DNA of 64,000 bases. Source: Xenopus tropicalis. Taxonomy: Eukaryota > Chordata > Amphibia > Anura > Pipidae. How positions within the stretch are numbered: the first letter of the stretch is position 1; every line of letters starts with the position of its first letter. Shown here in pieces: positions 43,509-54,491 of the stretch. Position numbers and translations under genes: made by a program. The notes beneath the pieces are model-generated. The model saw nothing but the letters and a program-made list of their open reading frames with translations. It was not told where the DNA came from and made no database searches. The DNA lies in contig NC_030683.2 in NCBI RefSeq assembly GCF_000004195.4, forward strand, positions 67,010,764 to 67,074,763, given 5' to 3'.

Positions 43509-43777
43509 TAGGGTTGCCACCTGTGCAGTTTTAACCCAGACAGCCCGGTTTTCAGAAGGGCTGTCCAAGTCAAAACCGTCTGTCCAGTTTTCCCAAAATC
43601 AGACAGGACTCTTTTAGATTGACATGCTGATCAGCTAATGGGTGTTTGCCATGTCATAGCACCGCCTCCATGTCATATCCCTACCCCATGGCAATGTAGC
43701 ATCGCCAGTGTGACATCACTACCCAGCCCAGTGACATCATGCCCATCCCACTGCTACAGCAAATGGTGTCAACCCTA
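43509..43777. mobile_element. hAT-type MITE (TAGGGTTGCCACC)
   Basis: Starts TAGGGTTGCCACCTG and ends ATGGTGTCAACCCTA, with an exact 8-bp target duplication ACTATAGA at 43501-43508 and 43778-43785. 269 bp. The interior has 'CAGCCCGGTTTTCAGAAGGG'. I recognise the TIR as a common frog repeat. No coding capacity. Confidence 0.85.
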
Positions 43778-43869
43778 ACTATAGATCTAATGGCAGTGAG
43801 GTTTTTTGTATTCAATCTAAATTCAATCTTTTCATTCAGGCTTACCCCACTGTCTAATTTTAAAGGTAT

Positions 43870-44028
43870 AGGGGTTATATAATAAGCAACACTAGGTTTG
43901 CCCATAAGCAATAACCCATAGCAACCAATCAGCAGGTAGAATTTACAGCTCACCTGTTTAAAAGCAAACAACTTATTGGTTGCCATGGGTTATTGCTCCT
44001 GGGCAAACGTAGTGCCTTTAATTACATA
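43870..44028. mobile_element. MITE family H (CCATAGCAACCAATCAG palindrome)
   Basis: Inner arms AATAACCCATAGCAACCAAT (43909) and ATTGGTTGCCATGGGTTATT (43975) are inverted; outer parts 'AACACTAGGTTTGCCCATAA' and 'TGGGCAAACGTAGTG' also pair. Related pieces at 49262 and 63585. Confidence 0.75.
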
Positions 44029-44029
44029 T

Positions 44030-44935
44030 GCGGTATAGTGTAAGACAGTATAACAATGTGAACACACAAACCACCTAGGAACCTATACTGTCAAAAGAAA
44101 AATAATGGTTTGACAATGCAAGCAGCAGTGTAGTGTTTTGATTAAATGTTTTCTGCATTTTTGGTTTGGATGAATGAGCTACATGATTTATTAACAAAAT
44201 AATGATATATATTACCAAAATTACCTTGGCTTCATAAAAAACCTCTTTACTAGAGCACCTCCAGCTTATTAATAATTTTATGATTGTTTTTAGATTATAT
44301 TTATTTAGCACGATGAAGCACAGTAATATGGAGAATGTACCGGCACAGCAAACCAAGCAGTTAGCCAGGTATAGGCTACCTGCATATATTAGTGAAATTT
44401 AAGCTCAGATTGACAGAGCAGACTGTGATCAGCAAGACTTTGTAACATATTTTAATTCCTGCACAGTAGGAGAATTGAATGACAGTAACAGGATCATAGA
44501 GGATGGTTTAGTGGAATTGCAAACTGTACCATTTTGGATTGACAGAACAGTTTTTTTTTTTTTGTTTTTTTTTAGTAGCCAAATATTTTAACAAGAAAAT
44601 GTTATGTATTTCAAGTTTCATGTAGCAGATATTTTGAGATTCAACAATTTAGGACTTAAGGGGGTATTATTAATTACAAAATGTCTTATTTATGTGTATG
44701 TTTATTGCATACTGTATGTGCTTCTATCTAATTAATTTCAGAAGTTTTACTTATCAAAATATATCCATGTTTCACAAAAAATAGAAGTTCCTTAACTTCC
44801 AAAGCTTTATTGTCTTATTCTGCAAACTAATTTTGTTCAATAATATTAAAAATAGAGTTGAACTGTTAATTAAGATATTGTGTACTGTATTTTTTTGGAA
44901 TAATTTTTCATTTAAATCTTCTGATTTCTTACATA
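44030..44935. other. Spacer without a supported gene
   Basis: AT-rich with a long T tract at 44550-44573; nothing else recognised. Confidence 0.5.
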
Positions 44936-44937
44936 GT

Positions 44938-45489
44938 TACATAGGGTTGAAAAAAGACCAGAGTCCATCAAGTTCAACCCTTCCAAGTAAACCCAGCACA
45001 CACAACCTATACTTACCAATCTATACACTCACATACATAAACTATAAATACAACCACTAATACTAACTGTAGATATTAGTATCACAATAGCCTTGGATAC
45101 TATGCTTGTTCAAGAACTCATCCAGGCCCCTCTTAAAGGCATTAACAGAATCTGCCATTACCACATCACTAGGAAGGGCATTCCCCAACCTCACTGCCCT
45201 CACCGTGAAAAACCACCTACACTGCTTCAAATGGAAGCTCCGTTCCACTAATCTAAAGGGGTGGCCTCTGGTGCGTTGATCGTTTTTATGGGGAAAAAAG
45301 AACATCCCCCAACTGCCTATAATCCCCTCTAATGTACTGGTACAGAGTAATCATGTCCCCTCGCAAGCGCCTCTTTTCCAGAGAAAACAACCCCAACCTT
45401 GACAGTCTAACCTCATAGCTTAAATCTTCCATCCCCTTTACCAGTTTAGTTGCACGTCTCTGCACTCTCTCTGAGATTGTTTTAACCAA
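44938..45489 (-). pseudogene. CR1-like LINE: ORF2 C-terminus and 3' UTR
   Basis: On the minus strand, 45489-45286 encodes '[20 protein letters not shown]' and '[20 protein letters not shown]', and after a one-base frame change 45305-45063 encodes 'RTRGHPFRLVERSFHLKQCR', 'FFTVRAVRLGNALPSDVV' and 'ADSVNAFKRGLDEFL'. This is the characteristic C-terminal tail of CR1-clade reverse transcriptase proteins. The 3' UTR follows to 44938 and ends in CTATGTAACTATGTAAG, the 8-base CR1 tail repeat. The copy is 5'-truncated, as usual for LINEs, and otherwise well preserved, so it is fairly young. Confidence 0.9.
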
Positions 45490-45491
45490 AT

Positions 45492-46945
45492 ATTGATATT
45501 AGTACCAGCATAGCTGTAAATGAAATAGTTGTGTAGGATTCTCAACCCATGTTCTTTATGCATGTTTAAAATGTGTGTTTGTATTAGTTGGTCTTAAAGA
45601 GTACATTTGAAAAAAGAGAACATTAAATGGAAGGTTGCATTAGGCCTACTATCCTGTAATAAAAAGTAACATACCAGATTTCTAGATACTAGAAAGTTGC
45701 TTGCTAAGATGAAATATCAATATAACTTCAGTGCAAACACAATTTACTGAGCTCAATGCATTAAAGTCCACTTTGCTGTTTTAAAATTGCCACCCTCAGT
45801 ACCAATGAATATGGCTAGCCAATGCAAGAAACATGCAGTATTTACTTGGTGTATTTGTTGGCTAAGATGCTTTCTGTTTATATATAACATATATAACAAA
45901 TAAAATGAGACTTAGTCAAATAAGCAGACATGATATTAAGATCAAAATAACTTAAAATAATTGCAGAAAGGCCAAATTAAAGGAATACTGTTTTAATAAT
46001 TTTGATTTTGTTTAATGAAATTATTAACAGGATAATGTTCAATTCATTACCACTGCAGGCTTTCCATTCCTTCTAGACATTTCACACTCTGCTTGCAGAT
46101 TCTAGTCTTGCCTGTAGTACTTAGCTGTCCCATAATCCTCTTTTTCTCTTACCATAAGAAGACTGTCAATCTAAGCTGTGTGAGGGGTTTAATTTAGCAT
46201 AGGAACACAGTGTGGCACAATTAAGTTGCAAAAGCAAGCAAACAAATAGAAAGAATACTATATATTCTTGTATGCTCAAATTGTTATATTGGATCAATCA
46301 TTTTGAATTTAAAACATAACAAATACAGTAGTTATCATGGTAACAGATACAAACTTCATCCCTGATGCACAGAAGCTTTTGTGAACAAATTCAATGAAAC
46401 AATGTCTTGAAATATTACTTCAGTCTTTTTGACCAGTTTGACTGATAACCATTCCTATTTGGCGCTTCTGGAACTTTTATTGCCAAACAGTTCTTGAACA
46501 TTTTGCACTCTTTCACTTTCCTTTGGGGACTTTTAGTTTACCCAAGAAAACAATAGATTGTTTTTTTCAGGACAGCGTAAGCTTTCAAAATATGCTAGAA
46601 TTTTTGTGTAATTTCACTTCTGTAACAAGTCAAAAAACATTTTTGTTCCATAATATAAACACATGTATCAAAAACATAAGTTATTTTATACATGCAAATA
46701 TGACTGATTTGGAAAGTCCCATGTCTCCTAAATGCGTCAATACCACATATATATATAGTTTTATGGAGATTTCTCACTTGTATAGGTCAAAAACTCCCAG
46801 CAGTACGCTACCAAATTTCCAAAGCACTGCTCCAGACAGCTGCATACTTTAGATTTTAAGGCCAAAAAATCTACTAATAGAAGGTTTACCCTGTCTATTT
46901 CAAACTACTAAGTTGCAATGCTTTCCTAAAGTTATTTGTTTGTAT
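45492..46945. other. Spacer without a supported gene
   Basis: AT-rich. The 109-residue frame at 46523-46852 shows no family pattern. Confidence 0.5.
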
Positions 46946-46949
46946 AAAT

Positions 46950-47313
46950 ATTGTGAATTTTTAAGAAAATCACTTCAAATCGCAAAAAGTTGCGATTTTT
47001 TTCATAGCGTTAAAACTTGCGCGAAACGTCGCACCTTTTAAGTTTTAACGCTAGGAAAAAGGCGCAACTTTTCGCGCAAGTTTTAACGCTACGAAAAAAT
47101 CGCCAGATTTTGCGCAACTTTCAGAATGGCTACGAAAAACTGGCGTTTTTTCGCGCAAATCGTATTGGTAACGAAAAAGTCACGACAATTTCCGAAAAGT
47201 CGTAAAGACACCGAAAAAATCGCAAAAAATACGAAAAAGTCGCAAAATGTTCGTTTTCAAATCGGAATTTTTCCAATTCGGTTCAGATTCGTGTCTTAGT
47301 AAATGTGCCCCTA
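46950..47313 (+). mobile_element. MITE family G, CpG-rich copy
   Basis: Dense repeats of 'CGCAAAAAGT', 'GCGTTAAAACTTGCGCGAAA', 'GTTTTAACGCTA' and 'ACGAAAAA(G)TCGC', ending 'TTAGTAAATGTGCCCCTAAG'. Unlike its surroundings it is rich in CpG, so methylation decay has not yet erased it; the insertion looks young. No coding capacity. Confidence 0.7.
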
Positions 47314-47524
47314 AGTAGAGTCCTAAAACTTAACATCATATTCTGTGACAATGTATTCCTATACTTTGTTACATGATATACAACTGCAAAGAAGAACTGT
47401 GCTTTCCTGTATTTGGGGACCACAAATTTAATACAAGCTGACATCAGCACTAGGCAATTTCAAAAAAATTATTTTATGCTATTCTGAAGAAAGAGTTATT
47501 CACAAAACTAAATCTTTATTACTC

Positions 47525-47790
47525 TTTTATTTCCTTGATTGCTGACATAATTTCAGTACATAATTTTTTGTTAACTGATATGCATACAAGGTTCTTGTTC
47601 TTTTAATAGAAGTTATGTTATTAATGCTAAACTACAGTTAATTCCCAGGATGCTCAAGACAAAAAGTTCTTCCCAGGCCCATGGACCATGCAATAGGATG
47701 CTAAGAAAGAAATACTAAAAAAATTTAATTTTTCATTGTAGTTACAAAAAGCTATCCTCCATAGGCACCTAGTACACTAGGGGAAAACTT
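47525..47790 (-). repeat. Repeat J, minus-orientation copy
   Basis: Inverted relative of 49590-49845, with 'TTGCATGGTCCATGGGCC' and 'GCATCCTGGGAA' (read on the minus strand) in the same order. See the partner entry. Confidence 0.75.
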
Positions 47791-47794
47791 AATA

Positions 47795-49255
47795 AAAATT
47801 ACTTTTTTTTTCCTTCTTGTTACCTTTTTACTTGAATATAACGAGTTTAGTTGCCAGAGAATATCAGTGTATCTGCCAGAAGCTAATTATATTCAGCATT
47901 ACAATACTACACTCTTCCAAGAGTTTGCTTCTTATGACAGACATCATAACTGTTAGCTATATTTAAAACTGCCCATCAAAGCTCATACGCTTCACAAACT
48001 TGGCAAATGAACAAATGTGACTCACAGTGTTACACATTCAAAAAGGGCCTATTTATGGAAGTATGCATATTTTATATTTGTCCAGAATAAAAATAAAGAC
48101 CATGATTTTCCTGAAACAACAAATAAACCATTGTAAATGTGGACACCACTGTATTTATTGCTACAGTGGGTTTGGGGCTGCAAACAAATGTTCTGTCAAC
48201 ACTGATGCAAATTTGTTTGTGAATTGGAGAACTGGGAATGGGATTTTAGATGACAGGAATAGAACAGTCATAATTTGATGGAGCAAATAACAATCTGTAC
48301 CTTGCACATTAGCTGCACGAGAGGCAAGGAAAAGGTTCTTGCCCACTGCAAGGCGATTGATAAAAGGAGAACATGACACAGATACATACAGCATGTCAAA
48401 TACATTAGAATTACAAAAGCTGAATAGGTGTGGCACAGACAAATAACTGGAGTAGTTTTCTAATTCATTCTTACTCATTTTTGCTCATTTTTTTTTCACC
48501 AGAACTGAGAACATTTGATTACGTCTAAGTTATCATTATTATCTGCTATGACATCCTAAAGAAGTCAATGGAAATTGTCCTCATTATTTTAAGTTGAACT
48601 TGGATTTTCTTCCTGAAAATTCAAGGTTTTTTGGAGTTGCAACTCAACAATGCATATCCTTTATACTAATAGTGGTTTAAGGGGCAAAAGATTTTACAAA
48701 CAATCATTAGAATCATAAAATCAGAATAAAAGCAAATGACATTTTCTCTCACTTTCTGTGCCTGTGAGTGCTGCAAATCAAACATAACAGTGAGTCTGTT
48801 TGCCTATGACATAGCAAGGAAGAATTTAACTAATGACTTTTCAATTTATGCAACTGGTTAAATTGCAAATGCAACCAATGAATTTGTCCAATAGGAAAAA
48901 AGTGAGGACATGATGATGTAAATATATAGGAAGTTCTCAGTGTGTCAGGTTTAAAAAAAGGCCACTCCCATCCCTTCAGAAAACTGATCCGAGAGACAGA
49001 AGGAAGATTGATTTCACAGGTATAAAAGGCAGCTTTTACAGTGACCTTTTTGCTTTTTTTTTAATGGAAAATGGATTTTCTACCACACTGAGGTCACTGT
49101 TGGTGGTTTAATGAAATTTACCCTTAACAGCCTTAAAAAAAATTTGGTGCTCACATTTTGTTGTTTGTTGTTGTTTTTTGCATGTAATTACTTTCTTGAA
49201 TGGGGAAAATTGTTTTGGAAGAATCAACATCTTTTCCTAAAAGGATTTTTTTGGA
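47795..49255. other. Sequence between the repeat J pair
   Basis: No gene recognised. The 105-residue minus frame at 48161-48478 has no domain pattern. If the pair are arms of one element, this would be its centre. Confidence 0.4.
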
Positions 49256-49259
49256 TTAA

Positions 49260-49385
49260 GACTAGTAACCCATAGCAACAAATAAAATGTTTGCTTTAAC
49301 CAGGCTGCTGGCAAATGCTATCTGTTGATTGGTCGCTACAGGTGATTAGACCAGTGACAAACTTTCTTGCCTTAGGTGCTGATTT
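49260..49385. mobile_element. MITE family H fragment
   Basis: 'AGTAACCCATAGCAACAAAT' and 'TTGATTGGTCGCTACAGGTG' pair as in the copy at 43870. Confidence 0.6.
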
Positions 49386-49588
49386 ATTATGCAGTGTAAA
49401 AAAAAGTTGTCAAAATCGGCGTAATGTTATTACGCATTTTTTTATCTGCCGGAAATTACATTAAAAAACAACATTACATTTGGTGTGTGGACGGCAAATT
49501 TCTCCATTTATTTTACACAGCTTTTTAGACTTTTTTTCACTGAATTTCATTTTACATAATATATAGGCATAATAAATAGGCCCCTTAG
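49386..49588. mobile_element. MITE with GATTTATTATGC ends
   Basis: CTGATTTATTATGCAGTGTA at the left and 'GCATAATAAATAGGCCCC' at the right are near-complementary; the interior has inverted 'GTAATGTTATTACGC'. About 200 bp, no coding capacity. Confidence 0.6.
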
Positions 49589-49589
49589 T

Positions 49590-49845
49590 GTACTAGATGC
49601 ATTTCCAATGCCTACATAGGAAAAATTCAATTTTTTTTCTTTATAGTATTTCTTTCTTAGCATCCTATTGCATGGTCCATGGGCCAGGGAAGAACTGATA
49701 TGATGAATTTTTGTCTTGAGGATCCTGGGAACTGTAGTTTAACTGTAGTTTAGCATCACTAATATAACCTTGTATGCACATCAGTAAGCAAAAAAGTAAT
49801 GTACTGAAACTATGTCAGCAATCAAGGACATAAAAGAAACTAGAG
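49590..49845 (+). repeat. Repeat J, plus-orientation copy
   Basis: 'AGTGTACTAGATGC', 'TTTCTTTCTTAGCATCCTAT', 'TGCATGGTCCATGGGCC', 'CCTTGTATGCACATCAGT' and 'ATGTCAGCAATCAAGGACAT' all occur as complements in 47525-47790. Similarity continues for about 260 bases. Confidence 0.8.
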
Positions 49846-49849
49846 AACA

Positions 49850-50695
49850 AAAATATTCAAGAAAATTGGGTCAGTGGAACCTATTACTGGTACCAAGGGG
49901 AGCACTGCTGTGTATTAGAAGCAATTATATCTAAAATTAGAGTTGGTTGTTTCATTTTTTCATTGGTTAGACTATACCACAGCTTTTATTAAAAACAGAT
50001 TCAGGAATTTCAGCATTATCAGTATTAAATACAAAAGAACTTACATATGCGTTACTTCCGCTAATCTGAAATCAGAGGTCAAGCCACTTATAAATTATGC
50101 AGACACTCTCACAGGGTTAATCAAAGATCAGGTCAAGGAGTTAAGCTGCTGATCCTAGTAATGTCAGTGTACAATCCATGATAAAACTGATTGAGCTATT
50201 GATCGACATTTTTTACAGCAATGTAATCAATTTATGAAAACAATCCAACTCTAAGTTGTCCTAAATGAAAAACTCTCTATCTTTCAGCATAATTAACAGT
50301 TAAATAACTTCACACAAACCTTAAAGCTTCAGTGATATCAACAGCTTGTACTGGCTATAGCATTAATAATTAATTCCTGAGAAACATTACAACATGCTTT
50401 ACAATTAATATTTTGCATTATCAACAGAAGAAAAACATATTTTAAAGGAAATTAGATTTTACATTTTAATCTAATTTGATCATGTGTCATATGGTGATGA
50501 TTTAGTATAATGATGAATATGGTGATGAGGTTCCATCTTAGTTTGTGAGAAAAAAAATTATAGTTGCTCAGTTAACAATGATATGACTGAGTCAATAAAA
50601 AAGAAAATCAGGACTTGAGGGAAGCTAAGCAACATGAAGGTGTGATGAAAGATTGTGGACTATTTGTAAAAAGGTGAAATAGCTCAATCTTCTAT
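49850..50695. other. Spacer without a supported gene
   Basis: AT-rich; nothing recognised. Confidence 0.5.
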
Positions 50696-50698
50696 CTG

Positions 50699-50762
50699 TA
50701 GCTGGCCATACACATACCAACAAAATTGCACAAAACAAATCTATGTACATTTGACCCCCCTC
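50699..50762 (+). mobile_element. GGCCATACAC-type MITE left end
   Basis: 'TAGCTGGCCATACACATACC' is the start of a TTAA MITE group whose opposite end appears at 56752-56868. Only about 60 bases are recognisable. Confidence 0.5.
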
Positions 50763-51079
50763 AGGTAACCAGAAGGTAAACTGTAAAGGGCATCATTTAC
50801 ATCCAGGCCAAAGGATAAGGCAAGCAGCAGTTACCAGAATATCATTAACTAAGCATAATGAAAAAAACACCTGCTAGATTAAATCAATTCATACACAATC
50901 TTATAAGTAAATAAGCAATAAGATCTATATCCATTTAATAACACCTTTCTTGAAATCATACTGCTCTCGATGTACATATGTTCACTCAGTACTGAATGTA
51001 ACAATTACAGTAACTGAATCATTCTGGCTTTGTTAGAGAGCTAACAAAAGGATAGATTACAAAGAGTGGTGGTAAATAG

Positions 51080-51830
51080 AACATTTTCCACAGGGGTCTT
51101 CCTTGGTCCTTTGTTTTTTTATTTTTTTTATTTGTTCATTAAAGATCTTGAGGTGAGCATTGTAAGAATTTGGAATATCTATGTTTTGCTGGTGATACTA
51201 AATTTTGTGTCTATCAGTTTTTCGCCAGGCGGGATTGGCGGCATTTCTCCATTAGTGGATAATTTTGCAAAACTGTGTCAAAATTCACTGCAACAAAAAA
51301 TTTGCTGAGAAAAAATGCCCATTGACTGTAATGTATTTGGACTGAGAAAAGAAAGTTGCGCATTAGAAAAATTGGTTGCCTAAAAAGTCACTGTAGCATT
51401 GCTTTTGCATGCATTCTTCATTGAGAAGGATTTGAGATTTTTTGTGGATAAAAGCTGTGTATCTCTATGCAGTGGCAACTAAAGAAAAAAAAGTAGTGTC
51501 TTGAATAAAAAGCCATTAACTTGAGGGATGAAAACACAATTTTGTCTCCTTAGAGATCCCTGGCTGAATCCTAGACCTTAAGAAAGATATCAATGAGCTG
51601 GAACAAGTGCAGAGATGTGCAACTAAAAAGCAGGGTTTTTTTCCTCTGGGGAGAAGGTACTTGCGAGGGGGGCATGATTACTATTTACAAGTACATTAGA
51701 GGGGATTATAGTCAGATAGTGGGGGATCTTTTTCCTTTAAACTTGAGAAAGTGAAAATGTATTTTTCACAGTGAGGGCAGTAAGGATGTAGAATACACAA
51801 CCACATGTTATTACTGCATTTAAGAGTAGC
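51080..51830 (+). pseudogene. CR1-like LINE RT, decayed, split by a MITE
   Basis: 51090-51215 encodes 'GVFLGPLFFYFFYLFIKDLE' followed, after a shift, by 'FAGDTKFCVY'. This is the RT GxxLGPLLF...IxDL...FADDTKL region with the first catalytic Asp changed to Gly. Family A MITE sequence follows (51213-51480). 51575-51830 resumes near the C-terminus ('INELEQVQRCATK', 'LRGGMITIYKYIRGDYSQIV', 'FFTVRAV'-like 'IFHSEGSKDVEYTTTC'). The region between palm and C-terminus is deleted. Non-functional. Confidence 0.7.
51213..51480 (+). mobile_element. MITE family A copy inside the LINE
   Basis: 'TTTTTCGCCAGGCGGGATTG', 'TTTGCAAAACTGTGTCAAA', 'AAATGCCCATTGACTGTAAT' and 'AAAATTGGTTGCC' follow the family A interior. 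Ends are degraded. Confidence 0.5.
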
Positions 51831-51834
51831 TACA

Positions 51835-52140
51835 AGGCTACAGTGACCTTAAGATCTACAACTAATTTAATATAGGCATGTGCATATATTTATATATATT
51901 TAAATGCAGTGATGTTGAAAAAAATCTCATCTGTTTTTTGTGTTGTAAGCTAGGAGTTTTTTGCACTAAGCAAGGTCCGCTAGACCAGATTTAAAAACAA
52001 CTTAATAATCTTATTTAATAACATTCTGTAAAACCACAAAATATTTTAAAATAGTGAGCATTACTATAGGAAGTTCAGACTAGATATTAAATGTGTTTCA
52101 ATGGCTTCTTATCTTGCTTGAAAATAAATATAAAGCAGAT
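51835..52140. other. AT-rich spacer
   Basis: Nothing recognised. Confidence 0.5.
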
Positions 52141-52144
52141 TAAG

Positions 52145-52560
52145 GGGGTGATTTATCAACATTCGCGTTTGATTTTCTTCATGATTCAAGTTTTTTAGCG
52201 CTAAAACATGCACAATTCGAATTATGGTTCAAGAATTCTAATGTGTGGTATTTATTAAGGGAAAAAAATCCAAGAACTCAAATGTAAAATTTGTCAACTA
52301 AGCTTGCAAGTTCATGTTGACATCAATGGGAGTTGTCTTAGATAAAGTCAAGCCATAATTTCAATTTGAGATTTTCGAGTTTATTTTAAGTTTGTAAACT
52401 CATAAATTCAAGATATTGGAGTTTTTTATTCAAACAAGTTTTCCTTATAAATACATAAGCAAGCATTTGAAATGCTAGTTTACCCGATTTAAAAAAAGTC
52501 TCAAATTCATAAACTCAAAAACTTAAAAATAAGCCCATAAATGTTTGATACCCATACTAT
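52145..52560 (+). mobile_element. MITE family G, old AT-rich copy
   Basis: Starts 'GGGGGTGATTTATCAACATT' and continues with 'TTCAAGTTTTTTAGCGCTAA', 'GACATCAATGGGAGTTGTCT' and 'TTTTCGAGTTTATTTTAAG'. It is the inverted counterpart of the ends at 41762 and 47313. CpGs are nearly all lost, consistent with age. Confidence 0.55.
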
Positions 52561-52561
52561 G

Positions 52562-53305
52562 GATTTAGCATACATATAATATACACTATCATTCCCATCA
52601 GACATATAAATACTGTTTAAGCTGGAATGGCTTCAGTGACATATAAGACATGACCTTTAAAAGTCAAGTAGTTAGATTAGAGAGAACAGAGTAAAGGATA
52701 CTTAAGAGCCCTGCCATGCTGAACAGTTGCTTGCATTGATGCTCTGTTTTTATCTGTTTTTATAACACATCAAAAAAGAACACATGACTGCAAGTTACTG
52801 TAATTCAGTGCAGAACACAGTGAGGCACAACCCCACTGCATGACTGTTTCAAGAATTAGAATGTAAATATTATCTATTAAAGAATAACAGAGACAGAGAG
52901 CAATCTGAGCAAAATTATTTCTGAGGGACTGGATTGCCAAACTGAATTTCTAAGGATTACTTTGATTGATGGCTGAAGATAAGATGAATTAGTTTCAAAT
53001 ACCTATTTGAATGTAATCTAGTTAACTAGGATTCCAACTTTTAAGTAACTGATATATCCTCCTAAGAGATCATTGTGATAGCTACTACTTTTCTGTTAAA
53101 CATAAATAGTACACTGAATGTGTCAGACACATTTTGGATTGTTTTTCCCCACAATGGATGGAAGTCAAGTCTAGCTGCATTTTTCCATGAGTGATTTTTT
53201 TTTGTACAGTTTTTGCATTTGTATTTCTGTATTTTTTGTATTTTGGTACAGTTTTAACCATATTTTGCTGCTTGTGCCAATTATTTAGGAAAACCATTGT
53301 CACTT
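52562..53305. other. Spacer without a supported gene
   Basis: AT-rich; nothing recognised. Confidence 0.5.
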
Positions 53306-53311
53306 ACTGTA

Positions 53312-53450
53312 TCTAGTAATTAAGTTAAAAAAAAGTCTAAAAACAACTGGACTTTTCTGAGTTTTTTTTTTAAAGTCCAGTTGTTTTTAGACTTAATTCT
53401 ACTAGATACTGTATATCATGACCTGGATTAATGAGAATCTGCAAAGACAC
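53312..53450. repeat. Hairpin plus second copy of repeat E
   Basis: GTCTAAAAACAACTGGACTT (53335) pairs with AAGTCCAGTTGTTTTTAGAC (53373), loop about 18 bases; the stem continues weakly with ACTGTATCTAGTA / TACTAGATACTGTA. The right half, through 'CATGACCTGGATTAATGAGA', matches 24075-24130 (repeat E). Confidence 0.7.
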
Positions 53451-53454
53451 ATTA

Positions 53455-53925
53455 CTACTTTGTAAAGAATGAGCAAGCATTAACATTTACTGTATAATTA
53501 AACCAGAAATCAGACTTAAAATACATTCTAAAAACTATATATAAATGGCTTTCAATTTGTTTAAAAAATGATTGTAAGAAGCACAACCCTATGGGCCCCT
53601 TGTTAACAGAAGAGCAATGTCTGTATCTGCCCTTTTGTGTGTTCGTTCCTTTGTCTGTCTGCTTATTTCTGGGTCTATTTTTACTTTTATCTTATAGAAT
53701 CTATAATCCAAAAACCTGTTATCAAAAAAAATGTAGAAATATTGGATTGCCTGACTGATTTGTTTTTTTGCTGTAATAATATAATGAATATTTACTTTAT
53801 TGCAATTTGGCTACCATAAATCCATACTGGCCAAATAATTCTATGTTGTTCCTTTTCTATGGAGGGCTCAAGGGTTCAAGCATTCCAGTTGCATTACTTA
53901 TCTGTTTTAGCTCCAAAAATAATAG
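53455..53925. other. Spacer without a supported gene
   Basis: AT-rich; nothing recognised. Confidence 0.5.
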
Positions 53926-53929
53926 CAAT

Positions 53930-54083
53930 AAATTAGAAAGTTGTGAAAAGTTGTCATAGCAGCCAATGAGATCTTTGCTTTGGTTTTCTAACTGTTGAAA
54001 TCTAATTACTGATTGGTTGCTCTGGGAAACATCACCAATAATGCTTTACTCCACTTTTAACAAAGCATGATAAATATACCCCT
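53930..54083. mobile_element. Probable MITE fragment (family H related)
   Basis: 'TTACTGATTGGTTGCTCTGG' and the end 'ATGATAAATATACCCCTATG' combine a family H-like arm with a TTTATC...CCCC-type end. Limits unclear. Confidence 0.4.
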
Positions 54084-54089
54084 ATGTGT

Positions 54090-54485
54090 ATAAAAGTCAG
54101 TCGTTCACTTAAGACAGAAATCTCAGTGCCCCTGGAGTGACCCACATATACATAACGTATAGTTGGATCTGAAGCTAAAAATTAAAATAAAAAAATTCTG
54201 ATTTAAAGCAGCAATCAGCTTTGAAATTAAAATGTGCATATCTTTTTTTTCCAACAGATTTTTCCAGTATCTGGTTGTACTAGCAGATACAACAGACCAT
54301 TTTATAAATTAGATAAACCGTTGAAAAAAGTACTGGATGCCTTATTAGCAAATATAAAAATCAGGGTTGATAGTTGTAACACAGATAACAGAACCAGTAA
54401 ACAAGAATGCTCGGCACATGGGGTTTTCTGAATAAGCGATCTTTCCATAATTTGGATCTTCATACCATAAGTCTACTGAAAAATA
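54090..54485. other. Spacer without a supported gene
   Basis: Nothing recognised. Confidence 0.45.
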
Positions 54486-54491
54486 ATTTAA

